A DNA stretch of 64,000 nt, taken from positions 1-64,000 of the forward strand of contig JADHVL010000008.1 in the NCBI GenBank assembly GCA_016784025.1, read 5' to 3'. The notes beneath the pieces are model-generated. The model worked only from the letters and a program-made list of their open reading frames with translations, was not told where the DNA came from and ran no database searches. The DNA is from Fidelibacterota bacterium (GTDB lineage: Bacteria > Fidelibacterota > UBA8477 > JABMPR01). The translations under genes and the position numbers were made by a program. Below are positions 29,211-38,012 of the stretch, in pieces (the first letter of the stretch is position 1; each line of letters begins with the position of its first letter).

Positions 29211-30620
29211 GTGTCTAGCAACGAGATAACTTCAAACATAAGAGATTTCGGCGACTCAACCGAATACAAACGTGATCTCGGGCTCATCGAAGCTGTTTCA
29301 ATTGTCATCAGCAGGATCATTGGATCAGGAATTTTCAGAACACCTGCGCCTATCATGGCTCTGGTTGGCTGTACTTCCTTATTTGGACTGGTGTGGGTCT
29401 TAGGTGGAGTCGTTACCATATTTGGAGCCGTTGTCTATGCTGAATTAGCTGCCATGATGCCCCGTTCTGGTGGTCCATATGTATATTTGAAAATGGCCTA
29501 CCACCCCTTCTGGGCCTTTCTTCGGGGCTGGGCTATGTTTTTTGTTTCAGAGACGGCCTCTATTGCAGCAGTGGCCCTCATTTTTGGTGAATATCTCAAA
29601 GCACTTTGGATCATCGCCTTTGGGGAAGCTTTTGGGCAGATCGCTCTCTATTTAATTGCTCTCACAACCATCTGGTTACTCACCATTGTTAATCTATTTG
29701 GAGTTTCGCTGAGCGGGAAAATTCAAAACTTTTTTGGTGCCATCAAGGTGGTGGCAGTGGGCGGCATCATAGGGGCCAGTTTTACCAGTTGGTCAACTGG
29801 TTCTTTTTCGAATTTTATGAATCCCCTTATGCCAGAAGCTTTTAATGGCTCCACATTTCTGGCTGTTGGCGCTGCCTTACGATATGCTTTCTTTGCATTC
29901 AGTGGATGGGAAGGCGCGACCTACATTGCTGAAGAAGTCAAGAATCCGCGCCGTAATCTCCCCCTCTCACTCTTTATCGGTATTGCCGGTGTCATGGTTT
30001 TATATATGGGAGCCAATTCAGCTTATCTGTACCAATTGACACCAGCACAAATAGCAGATTCCAAGTGGGTAGCTACTGAAGCCATGAAAGTTGCCCTGGG
30101 AGCCACAGGTGGAATCCTCATTTCAGTAGCGGTGATGTTCAATACCTTTGGCAATGTGAGTACACAGATTCTATGTAAAGCACGCGCCTGGCAAGCCATG
30201 GCACGGGATGGCATGTTTTTCAAAAAATTTGCAGTCCTTAGTAAAAAGCATAAAACTCCAAACAATGCATTGCTAGGACAAGGTCTCTGGGCAACTGTGC
30301 TCTTGACATTTGCAGTCAGTGCAGCCAACTCATATGAGTCGATTATTGACTTTTTCTCAGCCACCTCAACTGTGTTTAATCTCATGGTGTTTGCAGCGAT
30401 ATTTGTTTTACGGAAGAAGTATCCCGATGTTGCAAGACCGTATAAAGCCTGGTTATACCCCTGGAGTTTGATTATTGTATTTGTGATTTATGCAACATTT
30501 TTTGTCATTACATTGATGACGACCTTGATTCCATCACTTATTGGTCTTGGTTTAACCAGTTTGGGATCGATTTACTATTATTTTTACATCCACAAGCGGG
30601 ATAAATTAGTAAGGGATTAA
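29211..30620 (+). CDS. APC-superfamily amino-acid permease
   Basis: Inner-membrane amino-acid transporter of 469 residues from the GTG at 29211. The first helix carries S-R-I-I-G-S-G-I-F, the unwound substrate-binding segment typical of APC permeases of the APA/LAT groups. About twelve hydrophobic segments follow, with the family-typical stretch F-S-G-W-E-G-A-T-Y-I-A-E-E-V-K-N-P-R-R in the middle (near residue 250). The sequence is nearer to LAT/Mtt-type exchangers than to GABA-specific GabP, but substrate cannot be read from sequence. It sits 351 bases after the semialdehyde dehydrogenase on the same strand, which suggests linked amino-acid uptake and oxidation. The hybrid histidine kinase downstream starts 61 bases after its stop. 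Confidence 0.88.
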   Translation: MSSNEITSNIRDFGDSTEYKRDLGLIEAVSIVISRIIGSGIFRTPAPIMALVGCTSLFGLVWVLGGVVTIFGAVVYAELAAMMPRSGGPYVYLKMAYHPFWAFLRGWAMFFVSETASIAAVALIFGEYLKALWIIAFGEAFGQIALYLIALTTIWLLTIVNLFGVSLSGKIQNFFGAIKVVAVGGIIGASFTSWSTGSFSNFMNPLMPEAFNGSTFLAVGAALRYAFFAFSGWEGATYIAEEVKNPRRNLPLSLFIGIAGVMVLYMGANSAYLYQLTPAQIADSKWVATEAMKVALGATGGILISVAVMFNTFGNVSTQILCKARAWQAMARDGMFFKKFAVLSKKHKTPNNALLGQGLWATVLLTFAVSAANSYESIIDFFSATSTVFNLMVFAAIFVLRKKYPDVARPYKAWLYPWSLIIVFVIYATFFVITLMTTLIPSLIGLGLTSLGSIYYYFYIHKRDKLVRD

Positions 30621-30681
30621 GTTCTGTATAGATGTGGTCCTTTTCAAACTGGGGGATTAAAACATAAGGTAGACCCCAAAA

Positions 30682-32220
30682 TTGAGTGATAAGAGTCAAC
30701 CGCGGGAAAACAGTGAAAGCAATAAAGCTCAGAAAGAGATTGAGCGACTAGCGTTTTTCCCACTGGCCAACCCCATGCCTGTCGTGGAAGTTGATTTAGA
30801 TGGTGTTCCCAGTTATATAAATCCGGCTGGGATTCAACTACTCGATAGAATGAACCTCGATAGATCTCAGGTTAGTCAAATCTTACCAAAGACTTATAAG
30901 GCAGATATTAGCACCGGCGCTTTAGATCATAGTCAAATTCCTTCACGCGAAGTATCACTTGAAGGAATGCACTTGCTATGGTCTGCTTTCTTTTTGGAAA
31001 ATCAGAACCTTTTACATTACTATGCAACTGATATAACCAGCCTGAAAAATACGGAGATTGAGCTCATCTCCGCCAAAGAACGGGCCTTAAGAAATGAAGA
31101 AGTGAAGACCCTCTTCCTGGCCAATATGAGTCATGAAATCCGAACGCCTTTAAATTCAATTCTTGGTTTCACTGAACTTATTGAAGAAGAAGTCAAAGGT
31201 AAGTTTAATGAACAGCTCGAAGCGTATTTTGAAACCATCTATATGAGTGGTAAACGGTTGTGGCAAACAGTCCATCACATCCTTGATATCTCCCAGATTG
31301 AAACAGGTACTTTTGAATTAAAAACTGAAAGCATTGATCTGGGTAAAATTGTTAAGGACTTAGGCGCATCCTTCAATTCAGTCGCTAAAGCGAAGGACCT
31401 GGAACTCAATATCAACATCCCGGCAACGGAAATACATATAATTTCAGATGAATATTGTGCTACTCAGGCTATATCCAATCTCATCGACAATGCCATTAAG
31501 TACACAAATTCAGGCTATGTCCACCTTGACATCGAAGTTGTTGAAGATGCCGTCAAGATCACCATTCAAGACACAGGTATTGGTATGTCTAAGGAATACC
31601 AGGATATGGTGTTTGATGTCTTTTCACAAGAAAGCACGGGTTATACTAAAAACTTTCAAGGTATGGGCCTAGGATTGGCCTTGGCTCACAGATATCTCAG
31701 CTTGATCAATGGCAAATTGCTCTTTGAAAGTGAGCAGGATGTCGGTAGCAAGTTTACTATCCACTTCCCTGGAAATGCTGAACCAGGTAAGACCGAGCAG
31801 ATTGCAGAGCCATTAGAGGCGGAGCCTACTGCCAGACCGCTTGATGCTGCTCTGGATTCAAGGATAAATATTCTGGTGGTTGAGGATGATCCAAATTCTC
31901 AAAAATTGGCCAGTTTCACTCTAAGCAAAGACTATGATCTCCATTTTGCAGAATCAGTTGCAGATTCCAAGAAGATGCTGGATTTACATGATGTTCAAAT
32001 GATACTCCTAGACCTCTCACTGAGAGGTGACGAAGACGGCCTGGACCTGGCCCGATTCCTCCGTGGAGAAGCTAAGTGGAATAAGATTCCCATTGTGGCT
32101 CTCACTGCCCATGCCTTTACCTCTGATCGTGATAGATGCATGGAAGCAGGCTGCAGCGATTTCATGACAAAGCCATTCAGACTGGCTGAATTAAAAGAAA
32201 CCATCCAGCGTTTGATATAG
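30682..32220 (+). CDS. Cytosolic hybrid histidine kinase with receiver domain
   Basis: 512 residues starting at TTG 30682, with AAGGTAG some distance upstream. There is no signal peptide or membrane segment, so it is soluble. A PAS-like sensor occupies about 25-120. The HisKA box has H151 in N-M-S-H-E-I-R-T-P-L. The ATPase has an N box (L-I-D-N-A near 267-271), a G1 box D-T-G-I-G-M near 297-302 and a G2 box G-M-G-L-G-L-A near 327-333. A C-terminal receiver domain (about 395-512) has acidic pocket E401-D402-D403, phospho-acceptor D444 and K497. All catalytic positions look intact. No cognate output regulator is adjacent, so it likely feeds a phosphorelay encoded elsewhere. The signal it senses is unknown. 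Confidence 0.9.
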   Translation: MSDKSQPRENSESNKAQKEIERLAFFPLANPMPVVEVDLDGVPSYINPAGIQLLDRMNLDRSQVSQILPKTYKADISTGALDHSQIPSREVSLEGMHLLWSAFFLENQNLLHYYATDITSLKNTEIELISAKERALRNEEVKTLFLANMSHEIRTPLNSILGFTELIEEEVKGKFNEQLEAYFETIYMSGKRLWQTVHHILDISQIETGTFELKTESIDLGKIVKDLGASFNSVAKAKDLELNINIPATEIHIISDEYCATQAISNLIDNAIKYTNSGYVHLDIEVVEDAVKITIQDTGIGMSKEYQDMVFDVFSQESTGYTKNFQGMGLGLALAHRYLSLINGKLLFESEQDVGSKFTIHFPGNAEPGKTEQIAEPLEAEPTARPLDAALDSRINILVVEDDPNSQKLASFTLSKDYDLHFAESVADSKKMLDLHDVQMILLDLSLRGDEDGLDLARFLRGEAKWNKIPIVALTAHAFTSDRDRCMEAGCSDFMTKPFRLAELKETIQRLI

Positions 32221-32335
32221 CTTGGCACACTATGTGAACCATCTCAGTATTCGGTAATAAACGAAGGGATGAGTTCGCATGATGAGAATCTCCCTCCCTC
32301 AAAATAATGGAGCAGGTTTACCCTGATATGGCACT

Positions 32336-32809
32336 ATGAAAACAAGCTGGAAACAAACAGCCCTTGTTCGGTATTTTGGATTTACAAAGATACCTCTCAT
32401 ATTTTTCGTAAAACCCAGTGTCATTCAATTAGATCAATCACAATGCATCGTCAAAATCCCCTTACGCCGCCGTACCCGGAATCACCTGATGAGTATGTAT
32501 TTTGGAGTGTTGGCAGTCGGTGCTGATCTGGCTGGCGGACTAATGGCAATGCAAATGATTGAGAGGAGTGACCATAAAATTAGCCTGGTGTTTAAAGATA
32601 TGCATGCAGATTTTTTAAAAAGAGTAGATGCAGACGCTATTTTCACCTGCTCTGAGGGTGATAAAATTAGTTCACTCATTCAAAAGGTCGTTGACACAGG
32701 CGAGCGATACCATCAACCCATCAATATTCAGGTGACTGCACCAGACAAATATGGAAATGAAATCCTGGCGACTTTCACTTTGACGCTTTCTTTAAAGGTA
32801 AAAGATTAG
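32336..32809 (+). CDS. DUF4442 hotdog-fold thioesterase-like protein
   Basis: 157 residues. The pattern R-R-R-T-R-N-H-L-M-S-M-Y-F-G followed by a small-residue helix (A-D-L-A-G-G) matches DUF4442, a hotdog-fold family related to PaaI-type acyl-CoA thioesterases. In this family the N-H...M-Y-F-G segment precedes the long helix that packs against the substrate tunnel. There is no signal peptide. The gene lies alone, 115 bases after the histidine kinase. It converges with the S41 protease gene, whose stop is at the very next base, so any terminator must lie inside coding sequence. The biochemical substrate is unknown. Confidence 0.75.
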   Translation: MKTSWKQTALVRYFGFTKIPLIFFVKPSVIQLDQSQCIVKIPLRRRTRNHLMSMYFGVLAVGADLAGGLMAMQMIERSDHKISLVFKDMHADFLKRVDADAIFTCSEGDKISSLIQKVVDTGERYHQPINIQVTAPDKYGNEILATFTLTLSLKVKD

Positions 32810-34456
32810 TTAATCAGTAGGACCGGCTAGAATTTCCTGAACCTGGGTTCCTGAAGAGAGAACTTCAATCGCTCTTAATACGACGCGATCATGAGTTAAT
32901 GAGGCAGCAATTCGAGCCCCATTTCCTCCTAAAACCCTGGCCATCTCTTTTTCAAGACCGGCTAGAATTTGAAATTTGATTTTAAGAAATTCTTCATGGG
33001 CATAAACTTCTTCCAATAGACTCAGCGAGTTTTGCAAGTCGAGGAAATCAGAATAGACTGCACTGGTGGTATCAATGACATCATCCAAATTATTTATCCA
33101 ATGATTGAGTCTCGTTTCTGGAATGAAATCACGCTGAGACATCCAGTTATAAAAACTATCCACTTCAGAGTCCTCAAAATGAACTGGCAGGGTAAGACCA
33201 GGTCTTAATTCCCCATAATCCAAGGCATATTTAAAGAATAAACGCTTACGCCACAGGGACCTTTCCAGATCACTTAAAGGATAATCTTCAGCGAGAATAT
33301 CTGGTTCAACACCACCGCCCCCTTCAAACTTACGGTTGTTATCAGAACGAAAGGACGTATCAGATGACATGAGCAGATCTTCATACATCACATCTCTGGC
33401 TATTTCACGTTTCTGAATAAGTCGTCCGCTTGGGAGATAATATTTTGCTGAGGTGAGCTTGAGTCTGGTATCTGGTGATAAACGGGTTACGGTTTGGACC
33501 AAACCCTTACCAAAAGAGGGTTCCCCGATGACCACTGCTCTATCATAGTCCTGGAGTATACCTGCAAGTATCTCTGAAGCGGATGCAGATCCGCCATCTA
33601 TGAGAATGGCCACTGGCAGATCATCTCTAACGATGGGAGGACGTCTGGACAGATATTTCTTATTGGACTGCTTAACACGACCCCGCGTCTCCAATAATAT
33701 AGCACCCTGTTCTATAAACAAGTCTGCGGCCATGAGGGCTGCGCTAAGAAGTCCACCAGGATTGCCTCTCACATCGATAATGAGGGCCTGGAGATCTACC
33801 CGATTCATTTTGCGAATGGCTTTCTCCAATTCTTCTGCAGAATATTTAGAGAAATTGGAAAGCTTTACGTACCCCGTTTTATCTCTCAGCAGACCAGAGT
33901 AGCTCACATCTGGCACTTTTATCAATTCCCGAATCAGCTCAAAATGTAAATATTCACTTTCACCTTCCCTCTTTATGAGAAGTTCCAGCGTTGATCCCTT
34001 CTCCCCTCGCACCATACGAGCGGCTTCATCCAGATCCAGTTTTTTGGTCCATACGGAATCAATTTTTACAATACGATCTCCAGCCAAAATCCCCTGTAGG
34101 AAAGCCGGAGTCCCATCCATGGGTGAGATGACAATTAGAGAATCATTCATGCGACCAAGACGTATACCTACACCGCCATACTCACCAGTCGTGATGGCAT
34201 CAAGCCGGTATGAGTTATTGTCATCGATATGTTGTGAGTAAGGATCCAGTTCACGCAACATCCCCACAATGGCTGCATCCGAAAGTTTTGCAGGATCAAT
34301 TTCGGCAACATAGCGATCCAGAATGGTTTGAAAAACCTTCTTCATGGAGGCCTCGCCTTCAACACGGTCAGTGTGAGCCTGGGTATAAAGCGTGGCAGCC
34401 CAGCCAGATATCAGGAGAAGGGCCAGAATAGGCAGGATGGTGGATCGGAATTTCAT
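32810..34456 (-). CDS. S41-family carboxyl-terminal processing protease
   Basis: Exported serine protease of 548 residues with an N-terminal signal or anchor (about 5-25). A PDZ domain is visible at about 90-175 (G-G-V-G-I-R-L, then G-D-R-I-V-K-I-D). The S41 catalytic core follows, with the Ser-Lys-Gln set S292 (G-S-A-S-A-S-E), K317 (F-G-K-G) and Q321, spaced as in known CtpA/Prc proteins. After about residue 380 there is a C-terminal extension of some 170 residues, largely helical. Its ATG overlaps the tmk stop by four bases (ATGA), so it is translationally coupled and is the last member of the rsmI - membrane protein - tmk - protease chain. Likely role: trimming or turnover of envelope proteins. 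Confidence 0.93.
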   Translation of the reverse strand: MKFRSTILPILALLLISGWAATLYTQAHTDRVEGEASMKKVFQTILDRYVAEIDPAKLSDAAIVGMLRELDPYSQHIDDNNSYRLDAITTGEYGGVGIRLGRMNDSLIVISPMDGTPAFLQGILAGDRIVKIDSVWTKKLDLDEAARMVRGEKGSTLELLIKREGESEYLHFELIRELIKVPDVSYSGLLRDKTGYVKLSNFSKYSAEELEKAIRKMNRVDLQALIIDVRGNPGGLLSAALMAADLFIEQGAILLETRGRVKQSNKKYLSRRPPIVRDDLPVAILIDGGSASASEILAGILQDYDRAVVIGEPSFGKGLVQTVTRLSPDTRLKLTSAKYYLPSGRLIQKREIARDVMYEDLLMSSDTSFRSDNNRKFEGGGGVEPDILAEDYPLSDLERSLWRKRLFFKYALDYGELRPGLTLPVHFEDSEVDSFYNWMSQRDFIPETRLNHWINNLDDVIDTTSAVYSDFLDLQNSLSLLEEVYAHEEFLKIKFQILAGLEKEMARVLGGNGARIAASLTHDRVVLRAIEVLSSGTQVQEILAGPTD

Positions 34457-35088
34457 GCACTAGGCTCTAGAATTCGGTCAACCCGTTCAATGACAAGGCG
34501 TTTGAGTTCCTCAATTGTCTCGCGACCATCCAGCAAAAGAAATCTGTCAGGTTCGTCATTCACCAATTGGAGATAGCCCTCCCGGGTTCGTTGTTTAAAA
34601 TCGGCATTTTCCGCTTCCAGTCGATCTAGCTCGCGATTGTCCATCCTGTTTTCCGCTGTATCCAATGGTGTATCCACCAGGATGGTCAGGTCGGGGCTAA
34701 GATCCCCGATGGCAACTTCTGCGACCTTGCGGATACTCTCAAGTGACAGATCTCGGCCATAACCCTGATAGGCAATGGTACTGTCAACAAAGCGATCAAG
34801 GAGTACGATTTCGCCTCGATTCAGAGCAGGCAGGACCTTCTCAGTAATCAGTTGATTCCTGCTGGAAAAATAGAGCAGCATTTCAGTAATGGGGCTCATT
34901 TTGTCATTCTCACGGTCCAGGAGAATATCTCTGATCTTTTCAGAAATGGTGGTTCCGCCTGGTTCTCTATACAGATGAACACCATAGCCCCTATCCAGAA
35001 GCTCGTGGTATAACATCTTGCACTGGGTGGATTTCCCAGAGCCATCAATACCTTCGAAACTTATGAGGAGTGGTTTAACTGTTTTCAT
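34453..35088 (-). CDS. tmk: Thymidylate kinase
   Basis: Phosphorylates dTMP to dTDP in the cytosol. 211 residues, normal length. The P-loop F-E-G-I-D-G-S-G-K-S-T is at 11-21. The nucleotide-binding D-R motif lies in L-L-D-R-F-V-D-S-T-I-A-Y-Q-G near residue 95-110. An acidic and arginine-rich LID segment follows near 150 (D-N-R-E-L-D-R-L-E). It overlaps the upstream membrane-protein gene and the downstream S41 gene by four bases each, both ATGA junctions, so the three are made in a coupled way. Coupling of tmk to rsmI-type genes is not required by function and is a local arrangement. Confidence 0.95.
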   Translation of the reverse strand: MKTVKPLLISFEGIDGSGKSTQCKMLYHELLDRGYGVHLYREPGGTTISEKIRDILLDRENDKMSPITEMLLYFSSRNQLITEKVLPALNRGEIVLLDRFVDSTIAYQGYGRDLSLESIRKVAEVAIGDLSPDLTILVDTPLDTAENRMDNRELDRLEAENADFKQRTREGYLQLVNDEPDRFLLLDGRETIEELKRLVIERVDRILEPSA

Positions 35089-35711
35089 TTTTTCTTTTTA
35101 GCCAATTGGATAAGTATCCAGATATAATCATAAAAACTTAATGCTGCCAGGAACCAGGCCAATAGCACAACAAACAGATAGGCGCGTTCACCTGGCCATG
35201 AACCCAGGAGAGTAAATAGAAACAAAATACCCATTCTGTCCCACCTTAAAAAATAGAGTCTTGGGATATTGATAGCTGATAAATCATATTTCATCTGCAA
35301 ATTAGTGAGCAGGTAAAGACCTGTAATTCCAACCAGACCAGCTACACCAGTCAAAAAATGCCCCTCAATCCACATATGCAGGCTTAATGCAACCATAAGA
35401 GGGACTTCCTCCAGGAAATGTTTGAACCGGGCACTAGGAGCAGACCGATCAACAAAAAGGTGCAGCTGTAACTGATCTAGAAATAGCCAGATCGCGAGAA
35501 AGATGGCTGTCCAAAAATATAAGCCCAATATGAGTGCAAACATACTGGATGCACCAACAACATAGCGGACCTTTGTCAGTGTACTGGCTTCAACTTTCTC
35601 CTCCTGAGACTTCGCGATGGCAAAGTTGAGGGCCTTCTTTAGAATATTCTGAATAAATCTCGGATAATTAAAATCATCTCGTGCATACTCGAAAACCTGA
35701 TTTGTGGTCAC
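35085..35711 (-). CDS. Membrane protein resembling a degenerate CDP-alcohol phosphatidyltransferase
   Basis: 208 residues with about five hydrophobic segments and a basic C-terminus (A-K-K-K-K). After the first two segments comes L-D-Q-L-Q then S-A-R-F-K-H-F-L-E-E. The spacing recalls the CDP-alcohol phosphatidyltransferase signature D-x2-D-G-x2-A-R-x8-G-x3-D-x3-D, but the glycines and most aspartates needed for metal and CDP binding are missing. A later R-W-D-R-M-G-I-L segment also resembles that family. If the resemblance is real, this is a non-catalytic relative. It is coupled by four-base overlaps to rsmI upstream and tmk downstream. I cannot assign a function. Confidence 0.6.
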   Translation of the reverse strand: MTTNQVFEYARDDFNYPRFIQNILKKALNFAIAKSQEEKVEASTLTKVRYVVGASSMFALILGLYFWTAIFLAIWLFLDQLQLHLFVDRSAPSARFKHFLEEVPLMVALSLHMWIEGHFLTGVAGLVGITGLYLLTNLQMKYDLSAINIPRLYFLRWDRMGILFLFTLLGSWPGERAYLFVVLLAWFLAALSFYDYIWILIQLAKKKK

Positions 35712-36385
35712 GCCTTATTCCCTCCAATCATAATTACTACTTCACCTTTAATGCTGCGCGTGTCCAACTGTTCCCTTATCTCTGAGACTGAACCACGAAT
35801 GAATTCTTCAAACTTTTTGGTAATTTCTCGGCCGATCACAACCTGCCTGTCCCCCATATGCTCTCCAATATCCTTCAGGGTCCTGCCAACACGGTGAGGG
35901 GATTCATACAGAATAATTGTTCTAGGATCTTCGGCCAGCATTTTAAAACGGGTTTGACGCCCCTTTTTACGAGGTAGAAACCCTTCAAAAGTGAATCGAT
36001 CTGAGGGGAGCCCTGCAGCCACCAGAGCCGCCAACATGGCGGATGCACCTGGAATAGGTACAACTTCAATATTTTGAGCCACCGCTGCACGTACCAGAAA
36101 AAAACCGGGGTCACTGATCAGGGGTGTGCCTGCATCAGAAATGAGAGCAATATCGTCGCCACCCTCTAATTTTCGTAAAAGTCCAGGTGTTGCCTGTTCT
36201 TTATTGTGATCATGATAGGATAGCATGGGGTTCTTGATCTCATAATGTTTCAGCAATACGCCTGAAACTCGTGTGTCTTCAGCAGCAATGAGTTGGACCG
36301 ATTTTAACACTTCAACGGCTCGATAGGTAAAATCACCTAGATTACCTATGGGTGTAGAGACGATATATAATTTTCCAGCAGGCAT
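35708..36385 (-). CDS. rsmI: 16S rRNA (cytidine-1402-2'-O)-methyltransferase RsmI
   Basis: Methylates C1402 of 16S rRNA with S-adenosylmethionine. 225 residues, about 50-60 shorter than the E. coli enzyme; the missing part is the small C-terminal domain, as in some other phyla. The tetrapyrrole-methylase fold signatures are clear: S-T-P-I-G-N-L-G-D near residue 10-18, then L-I-S-D-A-G-T-P-L-I-S-D-P-G near 80-93, and I-P-G-A-S-A near 112. No Shine-Dalgarno is evident. Instead a perfect 9-bp stem-loop ends ten bases before the ATG. It is the first gene of the four-gene overlapping chain. Confidence 0.93.
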   Translation of the reverse strand: MPAGKLYIVSTPIGNLGDFTYRAVEVLKSVQLIAAEDTRVSGVLLKHYEIKNPMLSYHDHNKEQATPGLLRKLEGGDDIALISDAGTPLISDPGFFLVRAAVAQNIEVVPIPGASAMLAALVAAGLPSDRFTFEGFLPRKKGRQTRFKMLAEDPRTIILYESPHRVGRTLKDIGEHMGDRQVVIGREITKKFEEFIRGSVSEIREQLDTRSIKGEVVIMIGGNKA

Positions 36386-36395
36386 ATTTGATTCA

Positions 36396-36417
36396 GCGGG
36401 ACTTAAAAAAGTCCCGC
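36396..36417 (-). terminator. Stem-loop between the ALDH7 gene and rsmI
   Basis: GCGGGACTT, loop of four, AAGTCCCGC: a perfect nine-pair GC-rich hairpin just past the stop of the lysine-pathway dehydrogenase (36431). No T-run follows on the minus strand, so termination would be weak or factor-assisted. Its position ten bases before the rsmI ATG could also limit ribosome access to rsmI. Confidence 0.45.
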
Positions 36418-36430
36418 CGATAATCCAATT

Positions 36431-37951
36431 CTACAGATCGAAGGAGATTCCCTGCGCCAATGGCAGGTCTTTACTCCAATTGATGGTATTGGTCTGGCGT
36501 CGCATGTAGGCTTTCCAGGCATCTGAACCTGATTCACGGCCACCACCAGTTTCCTTCTCACCACCAAAGGCTCCACCAATCTCCGCTCCAGAAGTTCCAA
36601 TATTGATGTTGGCAATTCCGCAGTCAGAACCCACATGGGATAAAAACCTCTCAGCATGTTGCATATTCATAGTGAACATGGATGAAGAAAGACCCTGTGG
36701 GACAGCGTTGTGCAATTCAATGGCCTCATCGATGGTTTTGAACGGAATGATATAAAGGATGGGAGCAAAAGTCTCAGTCTGGATAATTTCCCAATGGTTT
36801 TCTCCCACTACAATGGTGGGTTCAACGAAATATCCTGATCTATCTTTCAGTGCATTTCCGCCACTGAGAATTTTTCCGCCAGCTTTCTTGATTTCACCAA
36901 TAGCATGCTCATAGTCCTCTACTGCTCCTGCATCAACCAGAGGACCCATAAGGGTTCCTTCAGCTAGAGGATCGCCGATACGGACTTGTTTGTAGGCTTT
37001 TACCAGCTTTTCAACAAAGGTGTCCATGATCTCTTCCTGGATGATGATGCGACGAGTTGAAGTACAGCGTTGTCCAGCAGTTCCCACAGCGCCAAAAACA
37101 GTAGCCATGATGGCCATATCCTGATCGGCTGTATCATCGATGATGATGGCGTTATTGCCACCTAATTCAAGAATGGTTGTACCAAAACGTTTGGCAACCA
37201 CCTCACCTACGTGACGACCCATGGGGGTGGATCCGGTAAAGGAGACCAGAGGAATACGTTTATCGTTTATGAGACGCTCCCCAATGACTGAACCGCGACC
37301 AATAACCAAGTTAAAGATTCCTTTGTAACCATTGTCAGTCAAAACCTTGTTGCAGATATTCTGGACTGCAACACCACAAAGTGGGGCGGTTGATGATGGC
37401 TTCCAGATAGTCGTATCACCAGCAATAGCTGCCAGAAATGAGTTCCAGGCCCACACGGCAACAGGAAAATTGAAGGCTGAAATCACACCAACAACACCAA
37501 GTGGATGATATTGATCATACATTCTGTGCTGAAAGCGTTCGGAGTGCATGGTACTGCCATAGAGCATACGGGACTGACCAACTGCAAAATCAGCAATGTC
37601 GATCATTTCCTGAACTTCACCATCACCCTCTTGCTTGATCTTTCCCATTTCCAAAGAAACCAGACTGCCCAAGGCATCTTTCTTCTCTCTCAGAGCAACA
37701 CCCATCAATCGTACCAATTCTCCACGTACAGGGGCAGGAACCTGGCGCCATTCCTTAAAGGCTTCATCGGCTTGAGCAACGACCTGCTCATAGGCTGCTT
37801 CCGTGCACTGATACACATTGGCAATGACTTCACCAGTGGCAGGGTTGCGAGACTTGAGGACATCGTCTCCGCTTGTTGCCAACCATTCTCCGGCTCCTAC
37901 ACAGGCACCAGCATTAAATTCTTCAATTCCCAATTCTTTTAAGAAATCCAT
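36431..37951 (-). CDS. ALDH7-type alpha-aminoadipate semialdehyde / L-piperidine-6-carboxylate dehydrogenase
   Basis: Oxidises alpha-aminoadipate semialdehyde to L-alpha-aminoadipate, the last step of the saccharopine route of lysine degradation. 506 residues, full length. Features of the ALDH7 (antiquitin) group include A-F-N-F-P (N161), the base E262 in L-E-L-G-G-N-N, and C296 in the diagnostic [12 protein letters not shown]. Generic aldehyde dehydrogenases have other residues around the cysteine. An AGAGGTAATT Shine-Dalgarno precedes the ATG. It lies 61 bases after saccharopine dehydrogenase on the same strand, which strongly supports the substrate assignment. Confidence 0.92.
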   Translation of the reverse strand: MDFLKELGIEEFNAGACVGAGEWLATSGDDVLKSRNPATGEVIANVYQCTEAAYEQVVAQADEAFKEWRQVPAPVRGELVRLMGVALREKKDALGSLVSLEMGKIKQEGDGEVQEMIDIADFAVGQSRMLYGSTMHSERFQHRMYDQYHPLGVVGVISAFNFPVAVWAWNSFLAAIAGDTTIWKPSSTAPLCGVAVQNICNKVLTDNGYKGIFNLVIGRGSVIGERLINDKRIPLVSFTGSTPMGRHVGEVVAKRFGTTILELGGNNAIIIDDTADQDMAIMATVFGAVGTAGQRCTSTRRIIIQEEIMDTFVEKLVKAYKQVRIGDPLAEGTLMGPLVDAGAVEDYEHAIGEIKKAGGKILSGGNALKDRSGYFVEPTIVVGENHWEIIQTETFAPILYIIPFKTIDEAIELHNAVPQGLSSSMFTMNMQHAERFLSHVGSDCGIANINIGTSGAEIGGAFGGEKETGGGRESGSDAWKAYMRRQTNTINWSKDLPLAQGISFDL

Positions 37952-38012
37952 AATTACCTCTTTACTTATCTTTTAATTTTTCAATGTTTAATGTCCTGTT
38001 AATTATCTGAGT

